DNA of 64,000 nucleotides from Flavobacterium sp. HSC-32F16. Lineage in GTDB: Bacteria; Bacteroidota; Bacteroidia; Flavobacteriales; Flavobacteriaceae. The first letter of the stretch is position 1. Every line of letters begins with the position of its first letter. The notes below the pieces were generated by a model, which did not search any database, was not told the DNA's origin, and saw only the letters and a program-made list of their open reading frames with translations. The stretch lies in the NCBI RefSeq assembly GCF_024171645.1, contig NZ_JALKAC010000013.1, positions 115,173 to 179,172 on the forward strand, given 5' to 3'. Made by a program: the position numbers and the translations under genes. Shown here one piece after another: positions 47,104 to 55,863 of this stretch.

Positions 47104-48519
47104 TTACCCAATAACTGTTTTTGCAGCTGCAAATGAATTTTCGTTTTCGTTGATATTTCTGTTGATAGCAGGATAATCTACTTTACCGTTAACAGTTAAA
47201 GGCACTTGATCGAAATAATAGTTTTTTACTGAACTGGCATGTAATCCTAGTTTTTCCTTTATTACCTGTGTTATGGTTTCACGCAGTAAAGATGGATCCT
47301 GATGTATGACTCCGAGATATTTGTCCTGAACACTTATACAAATGAAGGTTTGGCCTCCTAGTTCATTTTTTAGTAAAATCTCAACTTCATCAAGATTTAA
47401 ACGAACTCCAAATAATTTTATAATGCGTTTAATGCGTCCCTTAATATGATAATAACCAAATTCATCTTTTTCTGCTAAATCACCTGTATACAGTTTATCA
47501 GTGTGCTCATAATGCTGCAGATCAAAGATATTATTAGCATAACCTCCGGAAACATTAGGCCCGTAATAAATAAGTTCTCTTGTATTTTCATCAATTTCAA
47601 ACCTTCCATTTTTTACAGGAAAGCCTATAGACGTTCCTTTAGTTTGGAAATCTTTTGGCGGTAAAAAAGCCATTCTGCCGCTGGCTTCGGTTTGTCCGTA
47701 TTGTGCAAAAAACTGTTTACCATAAATTTGAGTGTAGTCTGAAATAACGTTTGCCAGTTCTTTATTCAGCATTCCTCCTGTGTGGGTAAAATAACGTACG
47801 GAAGGTGTGTCTTTTTTGAAGAAACCAAAACGATGCAGCAACTCATAAAAATAAGGAACGCCGCTCAGTGTAGAAAAACCATACTCGGTAAGATCCGACC
47901 AAAATTCTTTTTGAAGTACATCTCTGTCCGTGCATACAATTGTATCTGCTTTTATGCAATTTGTTGTAAAAATTGAAAAGCCATACACAAAATTAATAGG
48001 TACATTTAACGGAACAACATCGTGTTCCGTTATTGGCATGTACTCCATGATAGATAAGGCATTCTGAACCAGATTGTGATCTGAAATCTTAACAAATTTA
48101 GGTGATCCGGTAGTTCCTGAAGTACTCATTAAAAGTTTAATATTGCCATGAATAGGAGATAGGCGAATTTCTTTTCTTTTAAAGACTGAAATAGCTGCAG
48201 ACACCTGTTTTAAATCATAATCCTCAATCACTGTCCTTGACGGATCGAAGATATAAGCAGGTTTGTATTCATTTTCAAGATTTTGCTTAAACGCAGGATG
48301 TAAACCCGCGTTAAGCAATGCTACTGTATACTTTTTTTGATAAAAATTCAAAAACGCTTCAATTGCCGGCAGCTGATTGTCATTATAAATGAAAACAACT
48401 GCACGCAAATCTTCAATATCTAAAGATTCATGTAATTCGTTAAACGTTTTAACAACTTTGGTTTTTACATCTATAAAATTTAATTTTTTATTTTTTTTAA
48501 TTAAATCATAAAGTTCCAT
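47104..48519 (-). CDS. AMP-forming acyl/aminoacyl-carrier ligase
   Basis: This is a 471-residue adenylate-forming enzyme. The P-loop motif is STSGTTGSPK, followed by YGQTEASGR, the YTGDLAEKDEFGYYHIKGR core and the catalytic lysine in VNGKVDYP near the C-terminus. It would activate a carboxylic or amino acid and load it onto the carrier protein encoded just upstream. I start it at the ATG at 48519, after a purine-rich stretch; a longer frame would need a TTG overlapping the carrier gene. It lies between the carrier gene (16 bp) and the membrane acyltransferase gene. The acid it activates is not evident. Confidence 0.82.
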   Translation of the reverse strand: MELYDLIKKNKKLNFIDVKTKVVKTFNELHESLDIEDLRAVVFIYNDNQLPAIEAFLNFYQKKYTVALLNAGLHPAFKQNLENEYKPAYIFDPSRTVIEDYDLKQVSAAISVFKRKEIRLSPIHGNIKLLMSTSGTTGSPKFVKISDHNLVQNALSIMEYMPITEHDVVPLNVPINFVYGFSIFTTNCIKADTIVCTDRDVLQKEFWSDLTEYGFSTLSGVPYFYELLHRFGFFKKDTPSVRYFTHTGGMLNKELANVISDYTQIYGKQFFAQYGQTEASGRMAFLPPKDFQTKGTSIGFPVKNGRFEIDENTRELIYYGPNVSGGYANNIFDLQHYEHTDKLYTGDLAEKDEFGYYHIKGRIKRIIKLFGVRLNLDEVEILLKNELGGQTFICISVQDKYLGVIHQDPSLLRETITQVIKEKLGLHASSVKNYYFDQVPLTVNGKVDYPAINRNINENENSFAAAKTVIG

Positions 48520-48535
48520 AGTTTCTTCTTTTGAA

Positions 48536-48778
48536 TTATTGGATTTCAATACCGTTTTTCTTCAATATTGCTTTTATTTTATCAACGCTTCCCATTTCCA
48601 GAATATCTTCCATAGGAATTGAAACATTATAAAATTTCTCCAGTTCATCAACCAAAAGCAAATGACTCATAGAATCCCATTCTACAATGCCCTGATATTC
48701 TAAATCGGCTGTAATTGATTCTACAGGTATTTCAAACGCAGTTGCAAATACTTGATGTAATTCTTGTGTTGTGCTCAT
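48536..48778 (-). CDS. Acyl carrier protein
   Basis: This is an 80-residue carrier protein with the phosphopantetheine site Ser36 in EWDSMSHLLLVDELE. The helix-2 consensus and the acidic character are normal for the family. It sits between the MATE exporter (37 bp) and the AMP ligase (16 bp), so it is a dedicated carrier for the ligase rather than the fatty-acid ACP. The arrangement ligase + carrier + membrane acyltransferase recalls the logic of D-alanylation systems, but no homology to Dlt proteins is claimed. Confidence 0.9.
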   Translation of the reverse strand: MSTTQELHQVFATAFEIPVESITADLEYQGIVEWDSMSHLLLVDELEKFYNVSIPMEDILEMGSVDKIKAILKKNGIEIQ

Positions 48779-48815
48779 AATAATCTTGTTTTAATTTGTT
48801 TATATTTTGTTATTT

Positions 48816-50222
48816 TTAAACTTTAGTTAACTTCCATTTTCCTGTTCTGAATATGGCAATACAGCCAAAAGCCAGCACCAGCTCTGAAATTAATATGGCT
48901 GCAAAAATGCCTTTTGGACCAAAACCTAATGCTACTCCAAAAACATAGGAAAGCGGTATTTGTATCACGTAAAACATGAGGATGTACAGCATGGTCACAA
49001 TCATTACTTTTCCGGCAGCATTAAGTGCTCTGGAAATGACCATGGTGTATCCTAATAGTACATAGGCGATGGAAATAATATGAATGTAAGTTGTGCTGTT
49101 ATCTACTACTTCGGGCACGTCAGAAAAGATTCTGACAACCGGATCTGCTATAAAAATCCATACTATTGCTACCGAAATCAAAAAGCACATATTGATCATG
49201 CCTGCTCTCCAAACTGATTTTTCAGCTCTATCGGGCTTTTGGGCACCTAAATTTTGTCCGGTTAAAATTCCTGCGGCATTGCCAATACCCCAAGCGGGAG
49301 TAGTGGCTATTGAAGCAACTCGCTGTGCTATTATATAGCCTGCCAGTGCATTGCCTCCAAAATGAGAAACAATTTTTATCATAAACAGCCAGCTCGATGC
49401 AGGAATTAAATACTGCAGCATGCCTCCAAAAGCAAGTCTCAGTACTTTATTAAATATTTCACGATGAAGCGCCAGCTGCTGTTTTCCAATTTGAATAATG
49501 GTTGTTCCTTTAATCAAATGAAATGCCTGATAGCTGAGTCCTATAAAACGGGCCGCAGCTGTAGCTATACCAACTCCCAAAAGTCCGTATGCAGGAACAG
49601 GACCCCATCCAAAAATAAGCAGCGGACACAGAAGTATGTTTAATATATTAGACAGCCAAAGTGTGCGCATTGCCATAGAAGCATAACCGGCACCTCGAAA
49701 AATACCATTTAGCGCAATACGGATAATAATAAAGCCACAGCTGGCAAACATTACTTTTGCATACAAACTGCCTTGTTTTATCATTTCTGGAGAAAGTCCT
49801 ACGAGACTCAATATTTCATCACTCCATATAAAACATATTAAGCTTATTACAACACCGCAAATAACGCTTATGTTTATTACCTGCCCCGCTGTAACGCTTG
49901 CTTCCTTAAAGTTCTGTTCGCCAACGCGCCGCGCAATTAAAGTCGAAGCTGCAATGCTTAAACCAATAGAAACAGAATAAGAAAAGCTGATAACAGATTC
50001 TGTAGAACCAACAATAGAAACTGCCGCCGCGCCAAGTTTACTCACAAAAAATAAACTGGCACAAACAAAAACAGATTCCATTACCAGCTCTAAAACCATA
50101 GGAACGGCAAGCAATACAATTGCCCTATTAATACTGCCTGAAGTAAACTTTTTCTCCCGGCCTAATACCGCAGTGAGAAACAAATCAGTATAGGATTGAA
50201 GTCGTAATGCAGCTGCCTTCAT
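48816..50222 (-). CDS. MATE-family exporter
   Basis: This is a 468-residue membrane protein with 12 predicted helices in two MatE halves (about 30-220 and 255-455). Typical stretches are VLLAVPMVLELVMESVF, LIARRVGEQ and GQNLGAQKPDRAEK. MATE proteins use Na+ or H+ gradients to export small molecules. Its start overlaps the end of the upstream NIS synthetase by 4 bp, so the genes are translationally coupled. It most likely secretes the finished siderophore; a general drug-efflux role is less likely in this position. Confidence 0.87.
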   Translation of the reverse strand: MKAAALRLQSYTDLFLTAVLGREKKFTSGSINRAIVLLAVPMVLELVMESVFVCASLFFVSKLGAAAVSIVGSTESVISFSYSVSIGLSIAASTLIARRVGEQNFKEASVTAGQVINISVICGVVISLICFIWSDEILSLVGLSPEMIKQGSLYAKVMFASCGFIIIRIALNGIFRGAGYASMAMRTLWLSNILNILLCPLLIFGWGPVPAYGLLGVGIATAAARFIGLSYQAFHLIKGTTIIQIGKQQLALHREIFNKVLRLAFGGMLQYLIPASSWLFMIKIVSHFGGNALAGYIIAQRVASIATTPAWGIGNAAGILTGQNLGAQKPDRAEKSVWRAGMINMCFLISVAIVWIFIADPVVRIFSDVPEVVDNSTTYIHIISIAYVLLGYTMVISRALNAAGKVMIVTMLYILMFYVIQIPLSYVFGVALGFGPKGIFAAILISELVLAFGCIAIFRTGKWKLTKV

Positions 50223-52069
50223 GATTGATGCTGTATTGTTTGGCTAATCTCTGTAAACTCCGTCATTTCATATTGCTTAATTACATATAACGGATTAGGA
50301 AGTTTACTCCCTTTTTTCGGCACGGCAAAACCGGTTTGTTCTGCATATCCATTATTAAGCAGTTTTAAACTGTTGATATAAAATCGTTTAAATTCCGGCT
50401 CAAAAAGATTGTACTTTTCAAATCGATCTATCAGATGTGGGTTACTCTGCTGATATTCTTCAATTGAACCTGTTACGGTTTTCCAAAAGAGATGTTCATC
50501 ATAGTCCATATAAGTATGTAAGATATCAGACAGGTATCTAAAAAAGGCATCAAAAACACCTATTAAAATAAATAAAGGCGTATTCTCTTTATTCGATGAT
50601 TGGATAAGACCATCTTTAAGTTCAGCCGGTAATTTTACTTTGGCTTCTTCTGTTAAAACAATATCATCAACGAAATCTTTTATGATAATACGCTGCGGTA
50701 TCCCATTTTTCATGACTAAAATAATATTCTCGCCATGAGGTGTTACACATAAAGAATGCTGATAGTAAATGTGCAGCAAAGGTTTTAAGTAGACTTCTAA
50801 ATATTGCTCGAGCCAGCTTTGAGTGCTAAGTCCGGAAACGTTTATCAGTTCCTGCAGAAAAGGACGGCCGCTATCATCGATGTATAATAAAGACGCCATT
50901 GTCATTAGGTTTTCGTCAGGTTTGCGATATTTCTCGGCACTTTCCCTCCATAATGCACCTAACATTTCTCGATAATGATACGGACTGTCAGGTATTGAAT
51001 TGTACTGCGGATGACGATAAGAAACCGTAGCTACTTCGCCTAACAACACGACCTCTTTCTCCTGAAAATAAGGATCTTTATCGAGCATTTCTTTGACCCA
51101 TTTTGTAACTCTTGGCGCAATATCCATTTGTTTTGGAGATAAACCGCGAATATTTCCTGTGCTCAAAATAGATATCGCCGTTTTTACATAATGTTTGGAA
51201 GGATAACTTAAATTAAAGAAAGTTCGGATACTTTGCTGAGGCGAATATACATCGTCACTTTTGCCCAAAATAACTAAATATTGGTTAGCCAGATCCTGAT
51301 GAAATTGCAGTAAAATCTTATTGTTCAACTGCCAGGGATGTACGGGAATAAAAACGTAATCTTCAACGATAAGTTTCATCTGGCGAAGCTTTTCCTGAAA
51401 TTTGTTATAAACTTCGACGCCTAATTCTTCGGTATAAAAATCATTAAAATTGATCGTTTCCAAGGCATTAAATGCAGCTCTTTTTTTATGGGCCGCCAGC
51501 CAGTATAAATCCGTATTCTTATTGGCTTCGGGAGCATAATTGTGATAATCACTATTGTTGAAACCAACGCGTCCTTTATTTGCAATTACCCACGGATGCC
51601 CCTCCATTTGATGCTCAATAGTCTGATAATCGGCTTTTGTAAGTTCAGAAGCAGTCAGCTTTTCTCTGGTGTACAAATGTGCATCAGCATATAAAGTGTT
51701 GAGAAGTTCTTCGGTATATTTTGCCAATGTAAAAGAGTCAATGCCAAAGGTTTTTTGTAATTCCATAAAAAAACAAAGAACATCTGTGGCAGGCGAGACT
51801 GTGTTATTTTCCCATCTTTGGATACTTTCTTTTTCAATATGCCAATATTCTAAAAGTCTTGGATAAGCCGAAAAAGTATAGTGAACCTCCGGAAGATCAG
51901 TTGTTAGTTTAAAATGGGTAATACCCTCTTTTTTACTTCCTGTAATCTCTGGCTTAGCAACATCTTCGTGCATTAATTCGGCTAAACTCTTGGCTAACAA
52001 ATTGATATTTACTTTTTCCCAAACCTGAGCGGTAAAAACTTCTATATGTGGTATTGTTTCTATATTCAT
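50219..52069 (-). CDS. NIS siderophore synthetase (IucA/IucC family) 1
   Basis: This 616-residue enzyme is an NRPS-independent siderophore synthetase that makes amide bonds with ATP. Family motifs are FIPVHPWQLNN near residue 225, SIRTFF, KTAISILSTGNIRGL and the metal/ATP segment CVTPHGENIIL near 435, with an FhuF-like C-terminal part. I start it at the ATG at 52069, which gives MNIETIPH and a 13-bp gap to the hydroxylase gene; the longer frame would overlap that gene by 65 bp. It is coupled to the MATE gene by a 4-bp overlap. Which carboxylate it activates (citrate, succinate or an acyl hydroxamate) cannot be read by eye. Confidence 0.9.
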   Translation of the reverse strand: MNIETIPHIEVFTAQVWEKVNINLLAKSLAELMHEDVAKPEITGSKKEGITHFKLTTDLPEVHYTFSAYPRLLEYWHIEKESIQRWENNTVSPATDVLCFFMELQKTFGIDSFTLAKYTEELLNTLYADAHLYTREKLTASELTKADYQTIEHQMEGHPWVIANKGRVGFNNSDYHNYAPEANKNTDLYWLAAHKKRAAFNALETINFNDFYTEELGVEVYNKFQEKLRQMKLIVEDYVFIPVHPWQLNNKILLQFHQDLANQYLVILGKSDDVYSPQQSIRTFFNLSYPSKHYVKTAISILSTGNIRGLSPKQMDIAPRVTKWVKEMLDKDPYFQEKEVVLLGEVATVSYRHPQYNSIPDSPYHYREMLGALWRESAEKYRKPDENLMTMASLLYIDDSGRPFLQELINVSGLSTQSWLEQYLEVYLKPLLHIYYQHSLCVTPHGENIILVMKNGIPQRIIIKDFVDDIVLTEEAKVKLPAELKDGLIQSSNKENTPLFILIGVFDAFFRYLSDILHTYMDYDEHLFWKTVTGSIEEYQQSNPHLIDRFEKYNLFEPEFKRFYINSLKLLNNGYAEQTGFAVPKKGSKLPNPLYVIKQYEMTEFTEISQTIQHQS

Positions 52070-52082
52070 TTTAAGTTTGGTG

Positions 52083-53405
52083 TTAAATACTAATTTCCTC
52101 CGTTTTTTCTGCCACAATACCCGAGAGGTCAAAATCCTGAAAAGCAATCCTCTTTTCTAACTTATAGACTTCACGTTTTGCTACTTCATTAATGATATAG
52201 GAATTGCGATACGCACCCATGCCCAAATCTGATGAAATGTAGCTGTGTGTATGAATTTCTGCATTCTGTACAAAAATTTCATTTCCATTATTATCTATAC
52301 TGTAGTTTCTTTTTACATCATAACTGCCGGTTGAAGTTCTGCTGATGCGATGCTGTATGTCTTTAAGAAATTGAGGTTCCTGATAATGATATCCGGTGCC
52401 TAAAACTACATAGTCGGCGTGGTCTGTAAACTTTTTTTGCTGTTCTATCTGCTCCAGATGCAATTCATAATTATGGTGAATCCCTAGAGTTATATCATCC
52501 AATTGTATATTCGGTCTGATTTTTACACCAATGTCTTCGTTATCTACGCTAAGGGTATACAAATGATCATAAATCTGGTTCAGCAAATCAAAGTTTACTC
52601 CTTTAAATTGTGATTTCTGACGGTCCAGCATGACTTTTCGGGTCGAAGATGGCATTTGATGAAAATAATCGATATAATCCGGAGATGTATGCTCTAGAAC
52701 AAGTTTGGAATATTCCATTGCAAAAAAACGATCGGGACGGGAATACCAATTCAGTTTTAGGTTTTTAGGTCTGTTTTGAAGCAGATCAAAGAATACTTCG
52801 GCAGCACTTTGACCGGAACCAATTACAGTTACCGTATTCTGTTCTAATATTTCTTCTTTTCTAAAAAGATAGCTTGAAGTATGACATACCTTCTTCATCT
52901 CTTTTAGATCAACAAACTCAGGAAGTATAGGCACAGTACCTGTTCCTAATACTAATTTTTCGCAATAGTAAATTTTGGTTTGATCTTCCTCTTTATGAAA
53001 TACGTGTAATTCATAAAGACCATCTTTATAATAAATTTCTTTTACACTAGAGGAGAAGCGGCAGTTTTTGAGCTGCTTGATTACCCATTGACAATATAAA
53101 TTATACTCTTTGCGCAGTACAAAGAAATTTTCGCGGATAAAAAATTTATATAAGCGATCTGTCTTTTTAAGAAAATTTAAAAAACTAAACTTACTTGTAG
53201 GATCGGCCATTGAAACACAGTCGCATAAAAATGGAGTCTGCAAGGTAACATGGTCAATAAGCAAACCCGGATGCCAGTTGAATTGCTCTTTTTGATCAAA
53301 AAAAAGTGATGAAACGTCATCGACCGGTTCTAACAAAGCGGCTAAGCCTAAATTAAAAGGCCCGATTCCAATTCCGATTAGTGAATATACTTTACGATCT
53401 TCCAT
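52083..53405 (-). CDS. Lysine/ornithine/diamine N-hydroxylase (IucD/AlcA/SidA family)
   Basis: This is a 440-residue flavin monooxygenase. The FAD motif is GIGIGPFNLGLAALLE (residues 11-26), the NADPH motif VIGSGQSAAEVF (about 190-201), and the family's late ATGY-like motif appears as LGTGYHY near residue 340. It adds a hydroxyl to a terminal amine, the first step to hydroxamate siderophores. Together with the decarboxylase upstream it should act on a diamine, as DesB/AlcA/RhbE do, rather than on free lysine. It lies 1 bp after the fused NIS-acyltransferase gene and 13 bp before the second NIS gene. Confidence 0.92.
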   Translation of the reverse strand: MEDRKVYSLIGIGIGPFNLGLAALLEPVDDVSSLFFDQKEQFNWHPGLLIDHVTLQTPFLCDCVSMADPTSKFSFLNFLKKTDRLYKFFIRENFFVLRKEYNLYCQWVIKQLKNCRFSSSVKEIYYKDGLYELHVFHKEEDQTKIYYCEKLVLGTGTVPILPEFVDLKEMKKVCHTSSYLFRKEEILEQNTVTVIGSGQSAAEVFFDLLQNRPKNLKLNWYSRPDRFFAMEYSKLVLEHTSPDYIDYFHQMPSSTRKVMLDRQKSQFKGVNFDLLNQIYDHLYTLSVDNEDIGVKIRPNIQLDDITLGIHHNYELHLEQIEQQKKFTDHADYVVLGTGYHYQEPQFLKDIQHRISRTSTGSYDVKRNYSIDNNGNEIFVQNAEIHTHSYISSDLGMGAYRNSYIINEVAKREVYKLEKRIAFQDFDLSGIVAEKTEEISI

Positions 53406-53406
53406 A

Positions 53407-55863
53407 TTATTGGTTTATAAGATTAGGTTCTGCTTCAGCGTTTATTACAATGTCTTTGTTTTGAGGGAATTTAGCCCAATACCATTCGCGATAGCAGAAA
53501 TTAAGATTTGATGTTTTATGCGGCATTTCGATTACCTTATCGATTTTAAAGCCATGAAAAGCTTTGTTCATCATCGAAGCTCTGGAATCGACAGCGCCTT
53601 CACCAACCATTTTACCCACTTCGGGTTGAGCAAATACATAATCGATCATGCATTGTGTAGATGGTGAAACAAATTTCAGCTTAGGATCTGTCGGTGCAAT
53701 AAATTGATGAGTTCCATAATCAGTAGGCAGCACATCATAATAATCTCCCAGCACATCGCGGGTTGGCCAATAAACTTCAATATTAAAAGTCGGTTCTCCG
53801 TTAGCCATTCCTATATAACTGTACAAGCCATCTCCCGGAAGCAGCGTTCTGTAATAGGTTTCAAGTTCGCGCAGAGGCCAATCCATTTTCCAAGCTGCTT
53901 TTGCGTGATCACGATGAAACCATTCGTGCAGCATTTCCAAGTCATTATCTATATCAACAGGGCGTAAACTTATAGTTACATCTTCTTTAGGGAAATAACG
54001 ATTGTAAACCAATTCTTTTCCTTTTGGATGTATCAATTGCTCTGAGAAAAAGCGTTTGTGTAAAACATTCGGGAAGTTGATACGCGTAACACCAGCAGGA
54101 TTACCGCCGCAGTCAATATCATTTAGTGCTGTAAGCAAATTGCCTTTCACTTTCCAATATCGGCTTTCTAGAATAAATGTAACCAAACCGCTTTCGTCTT
54201 CTTTTTGTAAAACCTCTAAAGCATCGTATAAAACATTTAGAAGATTTTTTTCATCGGCAAGTCCGTTAGCGCCAAAAGTATTTACAACAGCCAATATATT
54301 TCCTACCCAGAAATAATGAAGCAATAAATTGAATAAACGATCGTCTGGAATAAACATTTTTCCGTTTTCAGAAAAACCTGGTACGATACTATTTAACTGC
54401 TCTTCAAAAGATTTTCTAAATAAAAAACTTTGATTATCACGGAAAAATAGTTTTTCGGGCATGAACGCTCCATCCAATTGTACAAGTGTGTTTTGCTGAT
54501 GCCACTCGCAAACCATTCCCTGTTCATTAAACATTTTTACCACGCCGTTAAGTATAATATCAATGTATTTTTTGAACCAAAGTTCACTGGTTTTTTCTAT
54601 AGATAATCCTGTTTGCTCAGCAGCTTTTTGAATCACTTTCTCCATTCTGGAAGGATCTCCCAATACGCTGTCCTGACATAAAGAAGCTAATAAACTAACA
54701 TTCTTTTCTTTTTCGGATCCAGTACTTTTAAACGGATTGTATCGCACACTGGTAGAAAAAGGGTCCAGTACATTTCCGTTATAGGATACAGATATAAAAC
54801 CCGGATCACAAATCAATTCAATATTAGGATAGGTTTTCTTTACATTGTCTCCCCAGTCAGTCTGCATCAGCCTTGATACATCATATCCTCTGTAAAGTTC
54901 ATGATAGTGATTAATACGCTCTGCGCCCGTAATTTTTACATGAAGCGAAAATTTATACATATAATCACTTTCTTTATTGTATACCGTTCTTACAGAAGAA
55001 GTTGCTGTGAATTCTTTTCCAAATTCACCTAAATCGATAAGCAGATTTTCTTTTACCATTGTATCAAATACAGGCTGGTTTTTAAAGTGAGCAGCTTCCC
55101 ATGGATGAACCGGAATTACTTTCCATTCTGGATTTTTTTCCAGTAAATCGTGCAGTTTTTGATCTCCTTTGCCTGCATCTAATACTGTCGTTTTTGCAAA
55201 ATCGGAAGGCAAAATATCGTCTACTGATTTTTCGGTAACTAAATCAGGATACACTAAAAAATAGTATAACTTAAAGTAACCGCCGGTTTCAGGAGTATAT
55301 TTTAAAACTTCAGCTTCCGTAAAACCTTCACGTCCTTTGGTAAGCGGATGAAGTAAATGTCCTGCTGGAAATAATTGTTCCGCTTCAATAAAGGTCATTT
55401 CAGATTTATTAAACTGCTGGCCCGAAGTTTTAAAATGCTCTAAAAACTGCGCTATTTTTTCGGTGCTCAGCTGCATTCTTTTTTTTACATTTTTAGAATC
55501 TGCCAGCGGATACTGCTGTCTTACATGAGTTGTAATTAATTCTAAAAGACGATCTGCATCTATTTCTTTTATGGTTTCGGTAGTAAGATCGCGTTCCATT
55601 ACCGGAAAATCATATAAATGTCTGAAGGTTTCAGATCTGTAACGTATCGGTGCATATACTTCAACTTTATCAACAGGAAAATCCAATTTTAAATGAAGTT
55701 TATGATCATACCTTGACATATAAGATTTTAATACAGGATCGTATTTAGGAATCCCTTCATAAAAACTGCTGTTGCCTAATTCGCGCAGGCAGCAGTTTAG
55801 TAAAATAGTAAACGTAATATGGACTGCTTCCTGAGCAATCTCTTTAGGAGAAGATGTAGTCAT
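53407..55863 (-). CDS. Fused NIS siderophore synthetase + GNAT N-acyltransferase
   Basis: This is an 818-residue two-domain protein. The N-terminal IucA/IucC synthetase (about 1-600) has VIPVHPWEAAHF near residue 245, TSSVRTVYN, KFSLHVKITGAERI and EWHQQNTLVQLD. From about residue 620 a GNAT domain of the IucB/AlcB/DesC type begins (ISLRPVDIDNDLEMLHEWFH), ending near 810 (REWYWAKFP). The fusion combines acylation of the N-hydroxy amine with amide coupling, two consecutive steps of hydroxamate siderophore assembly. It overlaps the decarboxylase gene by 20 bp and is 1 bp from the hydroxylase gene. The acyl group (acetyl, succinyl or longer) is not evident. Confidence 0.92.
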   Translation of the reverse strand: MTTSSPKEIAQEAVHITFTILLNCCLRELGNSSFYEGIPKYDPVLKSYMSRYDHKLHLKLDFPVDKVEVYAPIRYRSETFRHLYDFPVMERDLTTETIKEIDADRLLELITTHVRQQYPLADSKNVKKRMQLSTEKIAQFLEHFKTSGQQFNKSEMTFIEAEQLFPAGHLLHPLTKGREGFTEAEVLKYTPETGGYFKLYYFLVYPDLVTEKSVDDILPSDFAKTTVLDAGKGDQKLHDLLEKNPEWKVIPVHPWEAAHFKNQPVFDTMVKENLLIDLGEFGKEFTATSSVRTVYNKESDYMYKFSLHVKITGAERINHYHELYRGYDVSRLMQTDWGDNVKKTYPNIELICDPGFISVSYNGNVLDPFSTSVRYNPFKSTGSEKEKNVSLLASLCQDSVLGDPSRMEKVIQKAAEQTGLSIEKTSELWFKKYIDIILNGVVKMFNEQGMVCEWHQQNTLVQLDGAFMPEKLFFRDNQSFLFRKSFEEQLNSIVPGFSENGKMFIPDDRLFNLLLHYFWVGNILAVVNTFGANGLADEKNLLNVLYDALEVLQKEDESGLVTFILESRYWKVKGNLLTALNDIDCGGNPAGVTRINFPNVLHKRFFSEQLIHPKGKELVYNRYFPKEDVTISLRPVDIDNDLEMLHEWFHRDHAKAAWKMDWPLRELETYYRTLLPGDGLYSYIGMANGEPTFNIEVYWPTRDVLGDYYDVLPTDYGTHQFIAPTDPKLKFVSPSTQCMIDYVFAQPEVGKMVGEGAVDSRASMMNKAFHGFKIDKVIEMPHKTSNLNFCYREWYWAKFPQNKDIVINAEAEPNLINQ

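Noticed and set aside
48520..48549. TTG start for the AMP ligase overlapping the carrier gene
   Set aside because: It is a TTG codon, and the ATG at 48519 follows a purine-rich stretch and matches the start of the domain.
45961..48778. Reading the ligase, carrier and membrane protein as a Dlt D-alanylation system
   Set aside because: The membrane protein resembles HGSNAT/DUF1624 rather than the MBOAT protein DltB, no DltD is present, and the genes are embedded in a siderophore operon.
52070..52147. Upstream extension of the second NIS synthetase by 26 codons
   Set aside because: It would overlap the hydroxylase gene by 65 bp and adds a basic segment unlike the family. The ATG at 52069 fits the spacing.
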